From contig JAISII010000069.1 in assembly GCA_031262125.1 (NCBI GenBank), positions 1 to 11,568 of the forward strand: a stretch of DNA of 11,568 nt, written 5' to 3'. Both the position numbers and the translations under genes were made by a program. Shown here one piece after another: positions 1-7,788 of the stretch. The notes beneath the pieces are model-generated. The model made no database searches, was not told the DNA's origin, and was given only the letters and a program-made list of their open reading frames with translations. The DNA is from Oscillospiraceae bacterium (GTDB lineage: Bacteria > Bacillota > Clostridia > Oscillospirales > Acutalibacteraceae). How positions within the stretch are numbered: position 1 is the stretch's first letter; every line of letters starts with the position of its first letter.

Positions 1-423
1 CTCTCGTTTGTTTATGTAGAAAACGAGGGTGCGGCGTTGGGCATACTTAAAAACCAGCGTTGGATTTTTATTATAGTAACCTCCATTTTGCTTGCAATTA
101 TAATTTGGGTTATGGCAACAGGCAAAATAAAATCCCGCTTGTTTTATGCTGCGGCTTTGCTTATTGTGGGCGGCGGCATAGGCAACCTTATAGACCGAAT
201 TTATTTGGGCTATGTCATCGACTATATTCAGCTTTCGTTCTTCCCCCCCGTTTGCAATTTTGCCGACTATTGCGTTACGGCAGGCACAATAATTTTGGTA
301 ATCTACATTTTGTTTTACAGCAATTTTGTAATCAACCACAACAGCAAACCGGCAAAACCGAGCTTGAAAAAAGGCGATAGTCAGCAGAACCTCGGCGGAG
401 AAACAAACGATGAAAAGCTTTGA
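1..423 (+). CDS. lspA: Lipoprotein signal peptidase (signal peptidase II), 5'-truncated by window edge
   Basis: Inner-membrane aspartyl protease that removes signal peptides from diacylglyceryl-modified prolipoproteins. The frame is open from base 1, so the N terminus lies outside the window; the TTG at 37 is internal and should not be taken as the start. The visible part begins with the family motif YVENEGAALG. It continues with a membrane segment (FIIVTSILLAIIIW), then GNLIDRI, then VIDYIQL, then NFADY. The two catalytic aspartates of the family are expected to be the Asp of VID and the Asp of FAD (about residues 74 and 89 of the visible fragment). A last membrane helix follows, then a hydrophilic tail rich in Lys, Ser and Asn of about 30 residues. 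The stop overlaps the next gene by 14 bases, so the pair is co-transcribed and probably translationally coupled. The lspA-rluD order is common in Firmicutes. It should process the lipoprotein at 6945-7727. Confidence 0.95.
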   Translation, partial: LSFVYVENEGAALGILKNQRWIFIIVTSILLAIIIWVMATGKIKSRLFYAAALLIVGGGIGNLIDRIYLGYVIDYIQLSFFPPVCNFADYCVTAGTIILVIYILFYSNFVINHNSKPAKPSLKKGDSQQNLGGETNDEKL

Positions 424-1336
424 ATTTTTGATTGACGAAGCTTTTGCAGGTGAGAGGCTGGACAAGTATATTGCAGCGGCTTTGCCCGAGATTTCTCGCA
501 GTGCGGCGGCAAACCTGATTGAAAAAGGACAAGTTTTGGTTAACGGCTTGCCTTGTGCAAAAAAGCAAATTTTAAAAATAAACGACACCGTAACCGCAAA
601 TATCCCGCAGCCGGAGGAATATAAAGCCGCCCCCGAAAACATCCCGCTTAACATAGTTTTTGAGGACAGCGACGTTATTGTAATAAACAAACCAAAAGGT
701 ATGGTTGTGCACCCCGCACCCGGGCATTATTCGGGCACAATGGTTAATGCACTGCTGTACCATTGCGGCAACACACTTTCGGGCATAAACGGGGTTTTGC
801 GTCCCGGCATTGTACACCGAATTGACAAAAACACCAGCGGTTTAATAATAGTAGCAAAAAACGATTTTGCACACAGCTCGCTAACTAAACAACTGCAAGA
901 CCACAGCCTTAAACGTGAGTATTACGCCATTGTTAAGGGCAACCTAAAGGACGACGAAGGCACAATTAACGCACCGATAGGGCGGAGTGAAAAAGACCGC
1001 AAAAAAATGACGGTTACGTTAAAAAGCTCTAAAGAAGCAATAACGCATTACCGTGTTTTGCAACGCTTTGACGGCTACACTTTTACAAAATGCAAGCTGC
1101 AAACAGGTCGCACACACCAAATAAGGGTGCATATGGCGTTTATCGGGCACCCTGTTGCGGGCGATGATGTATATACGACAGTTAAAAGCAAAGCCGAGCA
1201 AAATTTGCAGGGGCAGTGCCTGCACGCAGGGGCTATAACTTTTGTTCACCCCAAAAGCGGTGAGGTTATGAGTTTTAACGCCCCCCTGCCGGACTATTTT
1301 GAAGAGTTTTTGCAAAAAATAAAAAAAGCTTTTTAA
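410..1336 (+). CDS. rluD: RluD/RluA-family 23S rRNA pseudouridine synthase
   Basis: Converts specific uridines of large-subunit rRNA to pseudouridine; the exact target positions cannot be read from sequence. The 308-residue length is normal for RluD-type enzymes. Residues 15 to about 70 form an S4 RNA-binding domain (ERLDKYIAAAL, then GQVLVNG). The catalytic domain follows, starting at VIVINKPKGMVVHPAPGH. The signature RPGIVHRIDKNTSG carries the catalytic Asp at about residue 139. Further family blocks are KREYYAIVKG and QTGRTHQIRVHM. The start at 410 is supported by a GGCGGAG ribosome binding site at 394-400, nine bases upstream, and by the overlap with lspA. It corresponds in position to ylyB next to lspA in Bacillus. 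Assignment to the family is firm; RluD rather than another RluA-family member is inferred from the S4 domain and context. Confidence 0.93.
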   Translation: MKSFEFLIDEAFAGERLDKYIAAALPEISRSAAANLIEKGQVLVNGLPCAKKQILKINDTVTANIPQPEEYKAAPENIPLNIVFEDSDVIVINKPKGMVVHPAPGHYSGTMVNALLYHCGNTLSGINGVLRPGIVHRIDKNTSGLIIVAKNDFAHSSLTKQLQDHSLKREYYAIVKGNLKDDEGTINAPIGRSEKDRKKMTVTLKSSKEAITHYRVLQRFDGYTFTKCKLQTGRTHQIRVHMAFIGHPVAGDDVYTTVKSKAEQNLQGQCLHAGAITFVHPKSGEVMSFNAPLPDYFEEFLQKIKKAF

Positions 1337-1358
1337 AGTATTTTTTATCAATGAATTT

Positions 1359-1387
1359 TTGCAACTTAAATTTAAAAGAGACATAAA
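1359..1387 (+). promoter_or_regulatory. Possible guaA promoter
   Basis: TTGCAA at 1359-1364, a 17-base spacer, and CATAAA at 1382-1387 lie in the 72-base AT-rich gap between rluD and guaA. The match is only moderate in a very AT-rich stretch. No purine riboswitch-like fold is visible in the gap. Confidence 0.3.
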
Positions 1388-1408
1388 AATTAAAAAACAG
1401 AGGTACTT

Positions 1409-2950
1409 ATGCAAATTCAAAACGAAAAAATTTTGGTGCTGGATTTTGGCGGGCAGTATGCCCAGCTGATAGCCCGAAGAGTGCGTGAACACAATGTTTA
1501 TTGCGAAATTTTAATCTATAAAACGCCTACCACAAAAATTAAAGCAAACGGGTACAAGGGCATTATTTTTACCGGCGGACCCAACAGCGTTTACGCCGGA
1601 GACTCGCCCCGCTGCAATGCCAATATTTTTGAGCTTGGCATACCTGTTTTGGGGATTTGCTACGGTGCACAACTAATGGCATATTTGCTGGGCGGCGAGG
1701 TTACCCCCGGCATAGTTAAAGAGTACGGCAACACAGTTGTTAAGTTTGACACCGAGAGCCGACTTTTTGCCGGCAACAAAGCAGAATCGGTAGCATGGAT
1801 GAGCCACACCGACTATATGGCAAAGCTGCCGCAAGGGTTTAAAGCCTCCGCAACATCAAACGATTGCCCAACGGCGGCGATTGAAAACCCGCAAAAAAAC
1901 CTCTATGCCGTGCAGTTTCACCCCGAGGTTTCGCACACCGAGCAAGGCACCGAAATTTTACATAATTTTATATATAACATTTGCGATTGCAAGGGTGACT
2001 GGGTTATGTCCTCGTTTGCCGAAAGCACAATTGCCGCACTAAAAGAAAAAATCGGTAACAAAAAGGTGCTTGTCGGGCTATCAGGAGGGGTAGACAGCTC
2101 GGTTGCGGCTGTTTTGCTGCACCGTGCCGTCGGCAAAAACCTTGTGTGCATTTTTGTTGACCATGGGCTGCTTAGAAAAAACGAAGGCGATGAGGTTGAG
2201 CGGGTTTTTAAAAAGCAGTTTGATATGAACCTTATTCGTGTTAACGCTCAAGAGCGGTTTTTAACAAAACTCAGCGGTGTTGCCGACCCCGAAACAAAAC
2301 GTAAAATAATCGGCGAAGAGTTTATTCGGGTTTTTGAAGAAGAGTCGAAAAAACTGGGCAATGTTGAATTTCTGGTTCAGGGTACAATCTACCCCGACGT
2401 TGTAGAAAGCGGAACAGGCGAAGCCGCCGTTATAAAGAGCCATCACAACGTGGGCGGCTTGCCCGAGAATATTGGGTTTGAAGGCGTTGTCGAGCCGCTG
2501 CGAGACCTTTTTAAAGACGAAGTTCGCAAGGTTGGCTTAGAGCTGGACATCCCCGAATTTTTGGTATGGCGGCAGCCTTTCCCCGGTCCGGGTTTGGCAA
2601 TCCGTGTTATGGGCGATATTACAGAAGAAAAGCTAAACACCTTGCGTGACGCCGACTATATTTTTAGAGAAGAGATTGCCAATTTTGGGCTTGAGCGTGA
2701 GATTAACCAATATTTTGCCGTTTACACCGGCGTGCGTTCGGTCGGCGTTATGGGCGACAGCCGCACCTACGACACCACAATTGCCCTGCGTGCCGTAACT
2801 ACCACCGATTTTATGACCGCCGACTGGGCACATATACCGTACGAGGTGCTGGCTAAGGTGTCTAACCGTATTATCAACGAGGTTAAGGGCGTAAACCGCA
2901 TTGTTTACGACGTAACCTCTAAGCCGCCCTCGACTATTGAGTGGGAATGA
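1409..2950 (+). CDS. guaA: GMP synthase (glutamine-hydrolysing)
   Basis: Makes GMP from XMP, ATP and glutamine, the last step of guanine nucleotide synthesis in the cytoplasm. At 513 residues it is full length. The N-terminal class I glutamine amidotransferase domain (about 7-195) shows TGGPNSVY, then GICYGAQ with the nucleophile Cys84, and QFHPEVSHT with His171 and Glu173 completing the triad. The ATP pyrophosphatase domain follows, with the P-loop SGGVDSS at about 225-231 and GVVEPLRDLFKDEVR. The C-terminal dimerisation/XMP-binding domain contains RQPFPGPGLAIR and ends with the typical KPPSTIEWE. An AGAGGT ribosome binding site at 1399-1404 sits only four bases before the ATG. The gene stands alone between rluD and a strong terminator. 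There is no sign of damage. Confidence 0.98.
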   Translation: MQIQNEKILVLDFGGQYAQLIARRVREHNVYCEILIYKTPTTKIKANGYKGIIFTGGPNSVYAGDSPRCNANIFELGIPVLGICYGAQLMAYLLGGEVTPGIVKEYGNTVVKFDTESRLFAGNKAESVAWMSHTDYMAKLPQGFKASATSNDCPTAAIENPQKNLYAVQFHPEVSHTEQGTEILHNFIYNICDCKGDWVMSSFAESTIAALKEKIGNKKVLVGLSGGVDSSVAAVLLHRAVGKNLVCIFVDHGLLRKNEGDEVERVFKKQFDMNLIRVNAQERFLTKLSGVADPETKRKIIGEEFIRVFEEESKKLGNVEFLVQGTIYPDVVESGTGEAAVIKSHHNVGGLPENIGFEGVVEPLRDLFKDEVRKVGLELDIPEFLVWRQPFPGPGLAIRVMGDITEEKLNTLRDADYIFREEIANFGLEREINQYFAVYTGVRSVGVMGDSRTYDTTIALRAVTTTDFMTADWAHIPYEVLAKVSNRIINEVKGVNRIVYDVTSKPPSTIEWE

Positions 2951-2960
2951 TGTGGCGAGT

Positions 2961-2993
2961 GCCGCAAAGCCTTGATACAAGCGGCTTTGCGGC
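2961..2993 (+). other. GC-rich hairpin directly downstream of guaA
   Basis: GCCGCAAAGCC at 2961-2971 pairs perfectly with GGCTTTGCGGC at 2983-2993 around an 11-base loop, ten bases after the guaA stop. The following bases (tgtttaa) lack a real U-run, so this is a weak terminator at best. It may protect the 3' end or act together with the stronger terminator at 3051. Confidence 0.5.
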
Positions 2994-3050
2994 TGTTTAA
3001 GCCGCCCCGTGGCAACGTTTTGGCAACACAAATTACAATATCTATATTAT

Positions 3051-3090
3051 AAGAGCTAACTGATTTTAATGGTCAGTTAGCTCTTTTTCT
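3051..3090 (+). terminator. Intrinsic terminator of guaA
   Basis: A 13-base perfect stem (AAGAGCTAACTGA at 3051-3063, TCAGTTAGCTCTT at 3073-3085) with a nine-base loop is followed by a T-rich tail on the + strand. On the opposite strand the tail is AT-rich but has no T-run, so function for the convergent ABC operon is possible but weaker. Confidence 0.9.
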
Positions 3091-3174
3091 ATTTTGTAAT
3101 TGGAGGTTACTTGTCGTATGAAATATCTTTTTATTTATTTGTTTTTGGATAGTTATAACGTATAAAAACCAAAC

Positions 3175-3783
3175 TCACCCTTTATTTAAAAGCACAAAAT
3201 GTTTTTCGGGGTAGTAAGATACCGTAACGTCAAACTGGGTTGCATAAACATTGTCTATAAGTTTTTTTGGGGTGTTTAGCGTGTTAAAATTATAAGGCAA
3301 AACCATGCTTGTCTGCGAGTGTGCAGGCAATTTGAAACTGTTTGAGCTGCTCAGAATGTCTTTGTTAAGTTCAAAGAAAAGGTTTGCATCCATAGCATGT
3401 GCCGAAATATATGTTTCTAATGTAAATTTTGAACCCAATGGAAAAGTTTGTGTTGTATCGCTATTGTTTTTTAAGGTGATGTTTACAAGCATATGATATT
3501 CTTTGTAACTGTCGGTAGTGTTGCCTAAAGATAAATAGCGGCTTTGATAATCGGGCAAAACTTGTTTTTTAAACTCATCATAGGTATAAAGCTTATTGCC
3601 GGTAAAAGTTACCGACACTGCTCCTGCTTTTATCTCCTCGTTAATATGGTGGCTGTATAGCTTTGTGTTTGGGTATTGTGCGTTAACACTAATAAACTGA
3701 ACTACCCCCACGGTCAGCAGAGCTATGGTGGCAAGTGTTGCAGCAATTTTTATAAGCAGCGGCTTACTTAGGTGAATTTTCAT
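3175..3783 (-). CDS. Membrane-anchored extracytoplasmic protein, last gene of the ABC cluster
   Basis: 202 residues. A short basic N terminus (MKIHLSKPLLIKIAA) is followed by one hydrophobic segment at about 13-33. The rest is hydrophilic and predicted to face outside, so it is either anchored or cleaved after SVNA. The outer part has beta-rich character, with alternating hydrophobic residues such as YHMLVNITLKNNSDTTQTF, recalling the immunoglobulin-like DUF4352/DUF5028 types found beside Firmicute ABC transporters. That resemblance is from memory and unverified. There are no cysteines. The ATG is preceded by AAGGAAGA at good spacing and overlaps the end of the ATPase gene by 20 bases, so the two are translationally coupled. 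A role as an accessory or immunity protein working with the transporter at the membrane surface is inferred from context. No good terminator follows on this strand other than the back side of the guaA terminator. Confidence 0.75.
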   Translation of the reverse strand: MKIHLSKPLLIKIAATLATIALLTVGVVQFISVNAQYPNTKLYSHHINEEIKAGAVSVTFTGNKLYTYDEFKKQVLPDYQSRYLSLGNTTDSYKEYHMLVNITLKNNSDTTQTFPLGSKFTLETYISAHAMDANLFFELNKDILSSSNSFKLPAHSQTSMVLPYNFNTLNTPKKLIDNVYATQFDVTVSYYPEKHFVLLNKG

Positions 3784-4441
3784 ATAATTTTTCTTCCTTG
3801 TTCAAAATAACGTGGTTAACAATTTTGCCGTCCGACAAATAATAAATCTCGTCCGAGAGCAGCTCCAGCTCTTCTTTATCGTGGCAAGAAATTATTATCA
3901 GCTTGCCTTTTTGAGTAAGCGATGCAAGGATTTCTCTTATAAGCTCAATTCCGCTTTCATCAAGGGCGTTAACAGGCTCGTCCAGCATGATTAGATCCGG
4001 GCTTTCCATTATCGCACAGGCAATGCCCAAGCGTTGCTTCATACCCAGCGAATATTTTCTGTAAGTCCGCTTGTCGTCAGGTTCAAGCCCGACCGATTTT
4101 ATGGCGTTTTTAATTTCTTCATCGGTAATTTTGTTTTGCAAGCTTGCAAGCACTTGCAGGTTTTTAAAGCCGGTATATTTAGTAATAAACGCCGGGTTTT
4201 CAATCAACACTCCGCAACTGCGAGGGAACGAAATATCCTTTCCCAAAACTTCGCTGCCAATTTCAACAGTTCCGTTTGTGGGGCGGATAAGCCCGCAAAT
4301 TGCACGCATAAGCATTGTTTTGCCCGAACCGTTTTTGCCCGCCAAACCGTATATTTTGCCGGATGTTAATTGCAGCGAAATATCGTCGATTACCCGTGCT
4401 CCTTTAATTGTTTTTGAAAGATTTTTTATTGTAACTTCCAT
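3764..4441 (-). CDS. ABC transporter ATP-binding protein, BcrA/LanF type
   Basis: Cytoplasmic ATPase energising the permeases encoded just upstream. With the start at MEVTIKN it is 225 residues. Motifs in order: Walker A GKNGSGKT at 35-42; GVLIENPAF, where a Glu (about 81) stands in the place of the Q-loop Gln; signature YSLGMKQR at about 130-137; Walker B LIMLDEP at 150-156; H-loop SCHD with His187. The Glu-for-Gln change and the SLGMKQR signature are typical of lantibiotic immunity and bacitracin-resistance ATPases. The frame extends upstream to a GTG at 4492, adding 17 residues. I prefer the ATG at 4441 because the family begins there, although the only nearby purine-rich site (GGAAGG) is about 16 bases away. 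A gap of 106 bases separates it from the preceding permease. It overlaps the next gene by 20 bases. Confidence 0.9.
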   Translation of the reverse strand: MEVTIKNLSKTIKGARVIDDISLQLTSGKIYGLAGKNGSGKTMLMRAICGLIRPTNGTVEIGSEVLGKDISFPRSCGVLIENPAFITKYTGFKNLQVLASLQNKITDEEIKNAIKSVGLEPDDKRTYRKYSLGMKQRLGIACAIMESPDLIMLDEPVNALDESGIELIREILASLTQKGKLIIISCHDKEELELLSDEIYYLSDGKIVNHVILNKEEKLYENSPK

Positions 4442-4547
4442 TTTTTTAAAAACACTACCTTCCCAGCTCACAAAAATATATGAATTACACACAAGCCCTA
4501 TGAGCCGTAGCGAATGTGCTTTTTATAAAACCAAAGGCGAAAAAAGA

Positions 4548-5369
4548 TTATAAAATATCTTTTCTTCTGAAATACACAAGTCCCAAAGCTGTAAAAATTG
4601 CAATATATGCACACAAAAAGCCTGTAACCGCTGCCGGGTTTATGCCATCAGCGTTTGCAAGACTGCTGCGTAAAAACATAGAGCCGTTGCTTATTAAAAA
4701 CGGTGAGGCATAATAAATAGTGATGATATTAAGTGCCGCCACCGCTGCAAAAGCCAGAATTGGTTTTATAAACAGCTCTAAAACAACCTGCATCAGTGCG
4801 ACTGCAACCGAAATTGCAAAAGGCAACACAACCGCCGCAAAAGCAACTTGAGTAAAATCTGCCCCATTAAGAAATACGCCCGGTATCTTTAAAAGCAACG
4901 GCAAAGTCAGTCCAAAAGAAGGGTTGCCGAAAATTGCCGCCGCAGCAAATGTCAAGGCAAATTGAATTATGTAAAACAATGCGACTGTACAAACAACCCA
5001 CAAAAATTTTGAAGCACACCAAAGTGAGCGTTTTTTAATTCGGGTTAGCGTTTGCAAGCTGTAGGTTGTTAAATCCCGTGTTAGGTAATTATAGACCAAA
5101 AACGAAATTAAAACTTGCCTAAACAGCCACTCAACAGGTATGGCGTTATCCTCGGGAGAGAAAATTTGCACGCCTGCATTAAGGTAAATCGTCAAATCCA
5201 AAAATGTCGGGACTTCTGCAAGCTCCAAACCCCTAATGGAAAAAAAGCACATAGAAATATTCATAACCAAAAACAAGGTGCAAAGTGCATATTTGGGTAA
5301 GTTTTGTGCCATACCCTCTTGCAAGTCGTGCCGTAAAAGCTTTAAAAAACCATGCTTATTATTTTGCAT
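4548..5369 (-). CDS. ABC-2 type integral membrane protein (third membrane gene of the operon)
   Basis: 273 residues starting at MQNNKHGFLKLLRHDL. Upstream codons are open to 5444, but the ATG at 5369 has AAAAGGAG seven bases before it. A cytoplasmic N terminus is followed by about six membrane segments: near 27-45, 85-100, a pair in the centre (FLWVVCTVALFYIIQFALTF), FAAVVLPFAISVAVALMQVV, ILAFAAVAALNIITIYY, and AAVTGFLCAYIAIFTALGLVYF. It ends with FRRKDIL, a typical ABC-2 permease tail. The segment LQTLTRIKKRSLWCASKF resembles the coupling-helix region of bacteriocin-immunity permeases (LanE/LanG or DUF2705 type), a resemblance recalled and not checked. It overlaps the preceding gene by 11 bases. 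Likely role: part of the transmembrane channel served by the adjacent ATPase. Confidence 0.8.
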   Translation of the reverse strand: MQNNKHGFLKLLRHDLQEGMAQNLPKYALCTLFLVMNISMCFFSIRGLELAEVPTFLDLTIYLNAGVQIFSPEDNAIPVEWLFRQVLISFLVYNYLTRDLTTYSLQTLTRIKKRSLWCASKFLWVVCTVALFYIIQFALTFAAAAIFGNPSFGLTLPLLLKIPGVFLNGADFTQVAFAAVVLPFAISVAVALMQVVLELFIKPILAFAAVAALNIITIYYASPFLISNGSMFLRSSLANADGINPAAVTGFLCAYIAIFTALGLVYFRRKDIL

Positions 5370-6132
5370 TAAGCAACTCCTTTTTGTTGGCACAAGCAAA
5401 CGATGCCAACACCAACACAGCACACAAAACAACCCACGGCACAATAGTAAGCCAATTAAATTTAACCAAGTTTTCGTAAGAAATCCCGCAGTAATAGCTC
5501 AAACCGTATTGTGTAGAATCTAAAAACCCCAAAACTAAAATAACTAAAAAAACAAACAGATTTTTGCTTATAAGCCATTTTAACAAAACAAAAAGAAAAA
5601 CAAAAAACAAGCAGTTAAGCAGGCAAAACAAAAAATCCCAAAAAACTAAAAACCAAATCGAATAATCCTCCAAGGCGGGATGGTTAGTAGTGTTTACAAA
5701 AACGCTGCCTTTGGTTTGAAAATCGACCGGCTGCACAAAACCGTGCCAAAACCCATACACAGCAAGCGTAGCACTGCGTAAAAGTGCAAATAAAAATGCC
5801 GTTGTGCCGGCTATTATTAAGTGCTTTTTTAAAAGCTCAGAGGTTTTATTGTGGCGGATTATATGGTTCACTCTAAAATCGGAGTTAATTATAAACGAAA
5901 ACAACAGCAATGCCATAAAACATATTGCAAAAAATATTGTAAAGCCACGGTTGCAAAGCAGAAAAAAATCTGCAAAGCTAAAGGTCATTCCGCCTTGGGC
6001 GATAACCTCAGCAACCGCATTAATTTGAACAGCTATTACAGCGACCGCCACTGCAATTAAACATAAAGCAAGCAAAAAACTGTCTTTTAAAAAACGGGAG
6101 TATTGCATAAAAGCTTGCTTAAAAAGTCTCAC
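5359..6132 (-). CDS. Polytopic membrane protein, ABC-2 permease-like (second membrane gene)
   Basis: 257 residues from the GTG at 6132. An ATG at 6153 gives seven more residues but has no ribosome binding site, whereas GGGGGT lies seven bases before the GTG. That GTG is inside the last codons of the preceding permease (14-base overlap). Membrane segments are visible at about 18-35, at FTIFFAICFMALLLFSFII, around 108-128, a very hydrophobic Phe/Leu-rich pair (FWDFLFCLLNCLFFVFLFVLL and LFVFLVILVLGFL), and near the C terminus (WVVLCAVLVLASFACA). Between them lies a hydrophilic external loop of about 40 residues (GFVQPVDFQTKGSVF and beyond). The sequence NHIIRHNKTSELLKKH looks like the cytoplasmic coupling loop of ABC-2 permeases. 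There is no clear family name. Role as a transporter subunit is inferred from the packed gene order and overlaps on both sides. Confidence 0.78.
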   Translation of the reverse strand: MRLFKQAFMQYSRFLKDSFLLALCLIAVAVAVIAVQINAVAEVIAQGGMTFSFADFFLLCNRGFTIFFAICFMALLLFSFIINSDFRVNHIIRHNKTSELLKKHLIIAGTTAFLFALLRSATLAVYGFWHGFVQPVDFQTKGSVFVNTTNHPALEDYSIWFLVFWDFLFCLLNCLFFVFLFVLLKWLISKNLFVFLVILVLGFLDSTQYGLSYYCGISYENLVKFNWLTIVPWVVLCAVLVLASFACANKKELLNAK

Positions 6133-6937
6133 TTTTTTTACCCCCAACAACATAAATTACAAGGACAGCAAGCAAAATTATACCCACCTCGGCTGCAGCA
6201 ACAGGCACGGTAGCATCGGTTGCAACACCGGGTTGCAGCCAGTATTGAATGTTCATATCGGAAACATTTGCAAACCTGCTTAAAAAACCGATTAATTGGA
6301 ACAGTATAAAGGGAATTATCAGTGAAACGTACTCGTATTTTACAAAATATGCACAGCACAATGCAACGCTTGCAAAAGCTCCGGCAACAACAAAATACAC
6401 CAGCAAATACGCCGCAATAAACAACAGCGGAGAAGTATAAAACAACTCAGCACCTGCCGATTGCGAAAACACGCCGACGTACCCTGCTGCGATTGGTGTG
6501 GGCGTTATGGACGGGAAAATCGTTGCCGTTATGCAAAAGTTAATTATCAGCGGAATAACTATTGCACAACCGCCTGTTAAAAACACCGAAATAAATTTTG
6601 CAAATAAATAGTCCCTTTTTTCGCCACGGGTATAGAGGTTTTTTACAAACCCCGTCTTAATATCCCTTTTTAAACTGCCGGCATAGGGTATTGCGGCAAG
6701 CAACGGCATAAGGGTAAAAAACATAGTGCTGTAAACCGAAAACAGCCCACCTATCCATTTGCCGAAAACCGTTAACGGGGTTTCTCCGCCGTCTGCCATA
6801 GGTTGCTGCCAAACCAATTCAGGTACAGCCTCAAAAATAATGTGGGCAATGCAAATGCCTAAGCCTATTGCAACACTCAACAAAAAAGCCCGGTTTCTAA
6901 ATCCTCTTGTTAACTCGATTTTTAATATATTTTTCAT
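6119..6937 (-). CDS. ABC-2 type transporter permease (first membrane gene; paralogue of 8349-9170)
   Basis: 272 residues from MKNILKIEL. An in-frame ATG at 6952 would add five residues and overlap the lipoprotein gene by eight bases. I chose 6937 because the paralogue at 9170 begins at the same Met. There is no strong ribosome binding site, so translational coupling to the lipoprotein gene is likely. The N-terminal amphipathic stretch (KIELTRGFRNRAF) and six membrane segments (about 18-36, 68-86, 114-138, 170-190, 192-215, 246-264) fit the ABC-2 fold. SLKRDIKTGFVKNLYTRG is the typical cytoplasmic coupling region of peptide/bacitracin-type exporters of this family. About 75% identical to the lone copy upstream, with an 81-base stretch of identical DNA. 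Probably pairs with the other two membrane proteins and the ATPase in one complex. Confidence 0.88.
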   Translation of the reverse strand: MKNILKIELTRGFRNRAFLLSVAIGLGICIAHIIFEAVPELVWQQPMADGGETPLTVFGKWIGGLFSVYSTMFFTLMPLLAAIPYAGSLKRDIKTGFVKNLYTRGEKRDYLFAKFISVFLTGGCAIVIPLIINFCITATIFPSITPTPIAAGYVGVFSQSAGAELFYTSPLLFIAAYLLVYFVVAGAFASVALCCAYFVKYEYVSLIIPFILFQLIGFLSRFANVSDMNIQYWLQPGVATDATVPVAAAEVGIILLAVLVIYVVGGKKSETF

Positions 6938-6944
6938 TCTTTTC

Positions 6945-7727
6945 TCATTCATTAACCATATAATATTTGCCGTCTTCCAGATAGTCTTTTAGATTATCAA
7001 CTTCCCATATTTCAGGTATTTCGTTATACATCAAAAGGCAAAGCGACTTACTGTTTATATATTCGTCAGCTACAACCCAAATAGAAGTTACTTCTTTAGT
7101 TTCGTTTGTTTTGTATGTTTCCTTGTAATAATCCTTTTTGGCTTTTTCGGCAGTAAATTGAGTAACATATACAGGCAAAGTATCAATAATAATATCTGGG
7201 TCTATAGCGTTACTGTCAGAGTCTAAAACAAAATAATCGTGTGTAATGCACAAAATACGGTCGTTTTTAAAGTTGTTTTTAACCTTTGCGACCATATATA
7301 AATAAGTAAAATCAGAAGTCAACGTACCGTTACTATCGCAAAGAACACTGTCGTATCCAGCCGCTTCTTTCGGTAATTCTTTGCACAAATCATCTAACGT
7401 TATCCCGTGCAGCAGTTCTTTCGATTTCTCAATTTTAATATCGCTGTACGAAACTGTTTTGTAATCCACCGAATCTTTTCCGCTGAACTTATTAACGGGC
7501 TTAACTTTATCATACTCGGGCAACATTCCGTTTTCCGGCAGCAATTCGGCTGTGCCGTATTTTTCATAATACTCTTCGGCAGGCATTTTGGTGGTTTTTT
7601 CATCAGAAATTGCTAAATCGTTCGGCATTGTAATTGTGCCGTCGCTTTCAATAACCTCGCTTTTGCAAGAAGTTAAAAAAGCTGTGATTATAACTAAAAG
7701 TGCACATAATAACAATTGTTTTTTCAA
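6945..7727 (-). CDS. Surface lipoprotein leading the ABC operon
   Basis: 260 residues from a TTG start, supported by AAGAGG about seven bases upstream; no better ATG exists at this end of the frame. The signal sequence MKKQLLLCALLVIITAFLTSC ends in a lipobox with Cys21, so the mature protein should be lipid-anchored on the outer face after processing by signal peptidase II. The mature part is acidic and Lys/Tyr-rich. Its C-terminal half reads like an immunoglobulin-type beta sandwich (YLYMVAKVKNNFKNDRILC, then EVTSIWVVADEY), a fold shared by DUF4352/DUF5028-like accessory proteins; this is an impression, not a search result. Mature cysteines remain at CKELPK, SVLCDSNG, RILCITH and LCLL. The position just before the permease genes suggests substrate binding, immunity or sensing for the transporter. 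The gene may depend on read-through of the hairpin at 7749-7788. Confidence 0.82.
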   Translation of the reverse strand: MKKQLLLCALLVIITAFLTSCKSEVIESDGTITMPNDLAISDEKTTKMPAEEYYEKYGTAELLPENGMLPEYDKVKPVNKFSGKDSVDYKTVSYSDIKIEKSKELLHGITLDDLCKELPKEAAGYDSVLCDSNGTLTSDFTYLYMVAKVKNNFKNDRILCITHDYFVLDSDSNAIDPDIIIDTLPVYVTQFTAEKAKKDYYKETYKTNETKEVTSIWVVADEYINSKSLCLLMYNEIPEIWEVDNLKDYLEDGKYYMVNE

Positions 7728-7748
7728 GTTAAACCTCTTATTCTATAG

Positions 7749-7788
7749 AAAGTTACCTAATACCATAGTTTAAGTATTAGGTAACTTT
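7749..7788 (-). terminator. Intercistronic hairpin / weak terminator between secreted-protein gene and transporter operon
   Basis: A 15-base perfect stem (7749-7763 with 7774-7788, AAAGTTACCTAATAC) around a ten-base loop begins nine bases after the stop of the secreted-protein gene. On the - strand the tail is only TTT followed by CTATAG; on the + strand it is TTTTT. It is therefore a weak terminator for the gene it follows. It may act as an attenuator or mRNA-stabilising hairpin. Confidence 0.75.

Noticed and set aside
1337..1408. Purine riboswitch or other leader element before guaA
   Set aside because: Only 72 AT-rich bases without paired stems or the conserved core bases of purine aptamers.
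4442..4547. An extra gene or promoter in the 106-base gap before the ATPase
   Set aside because: The only frame is the 17-residue upstream extension of the ATPase itself; no good -35/-10 pair or hairpin is visible.
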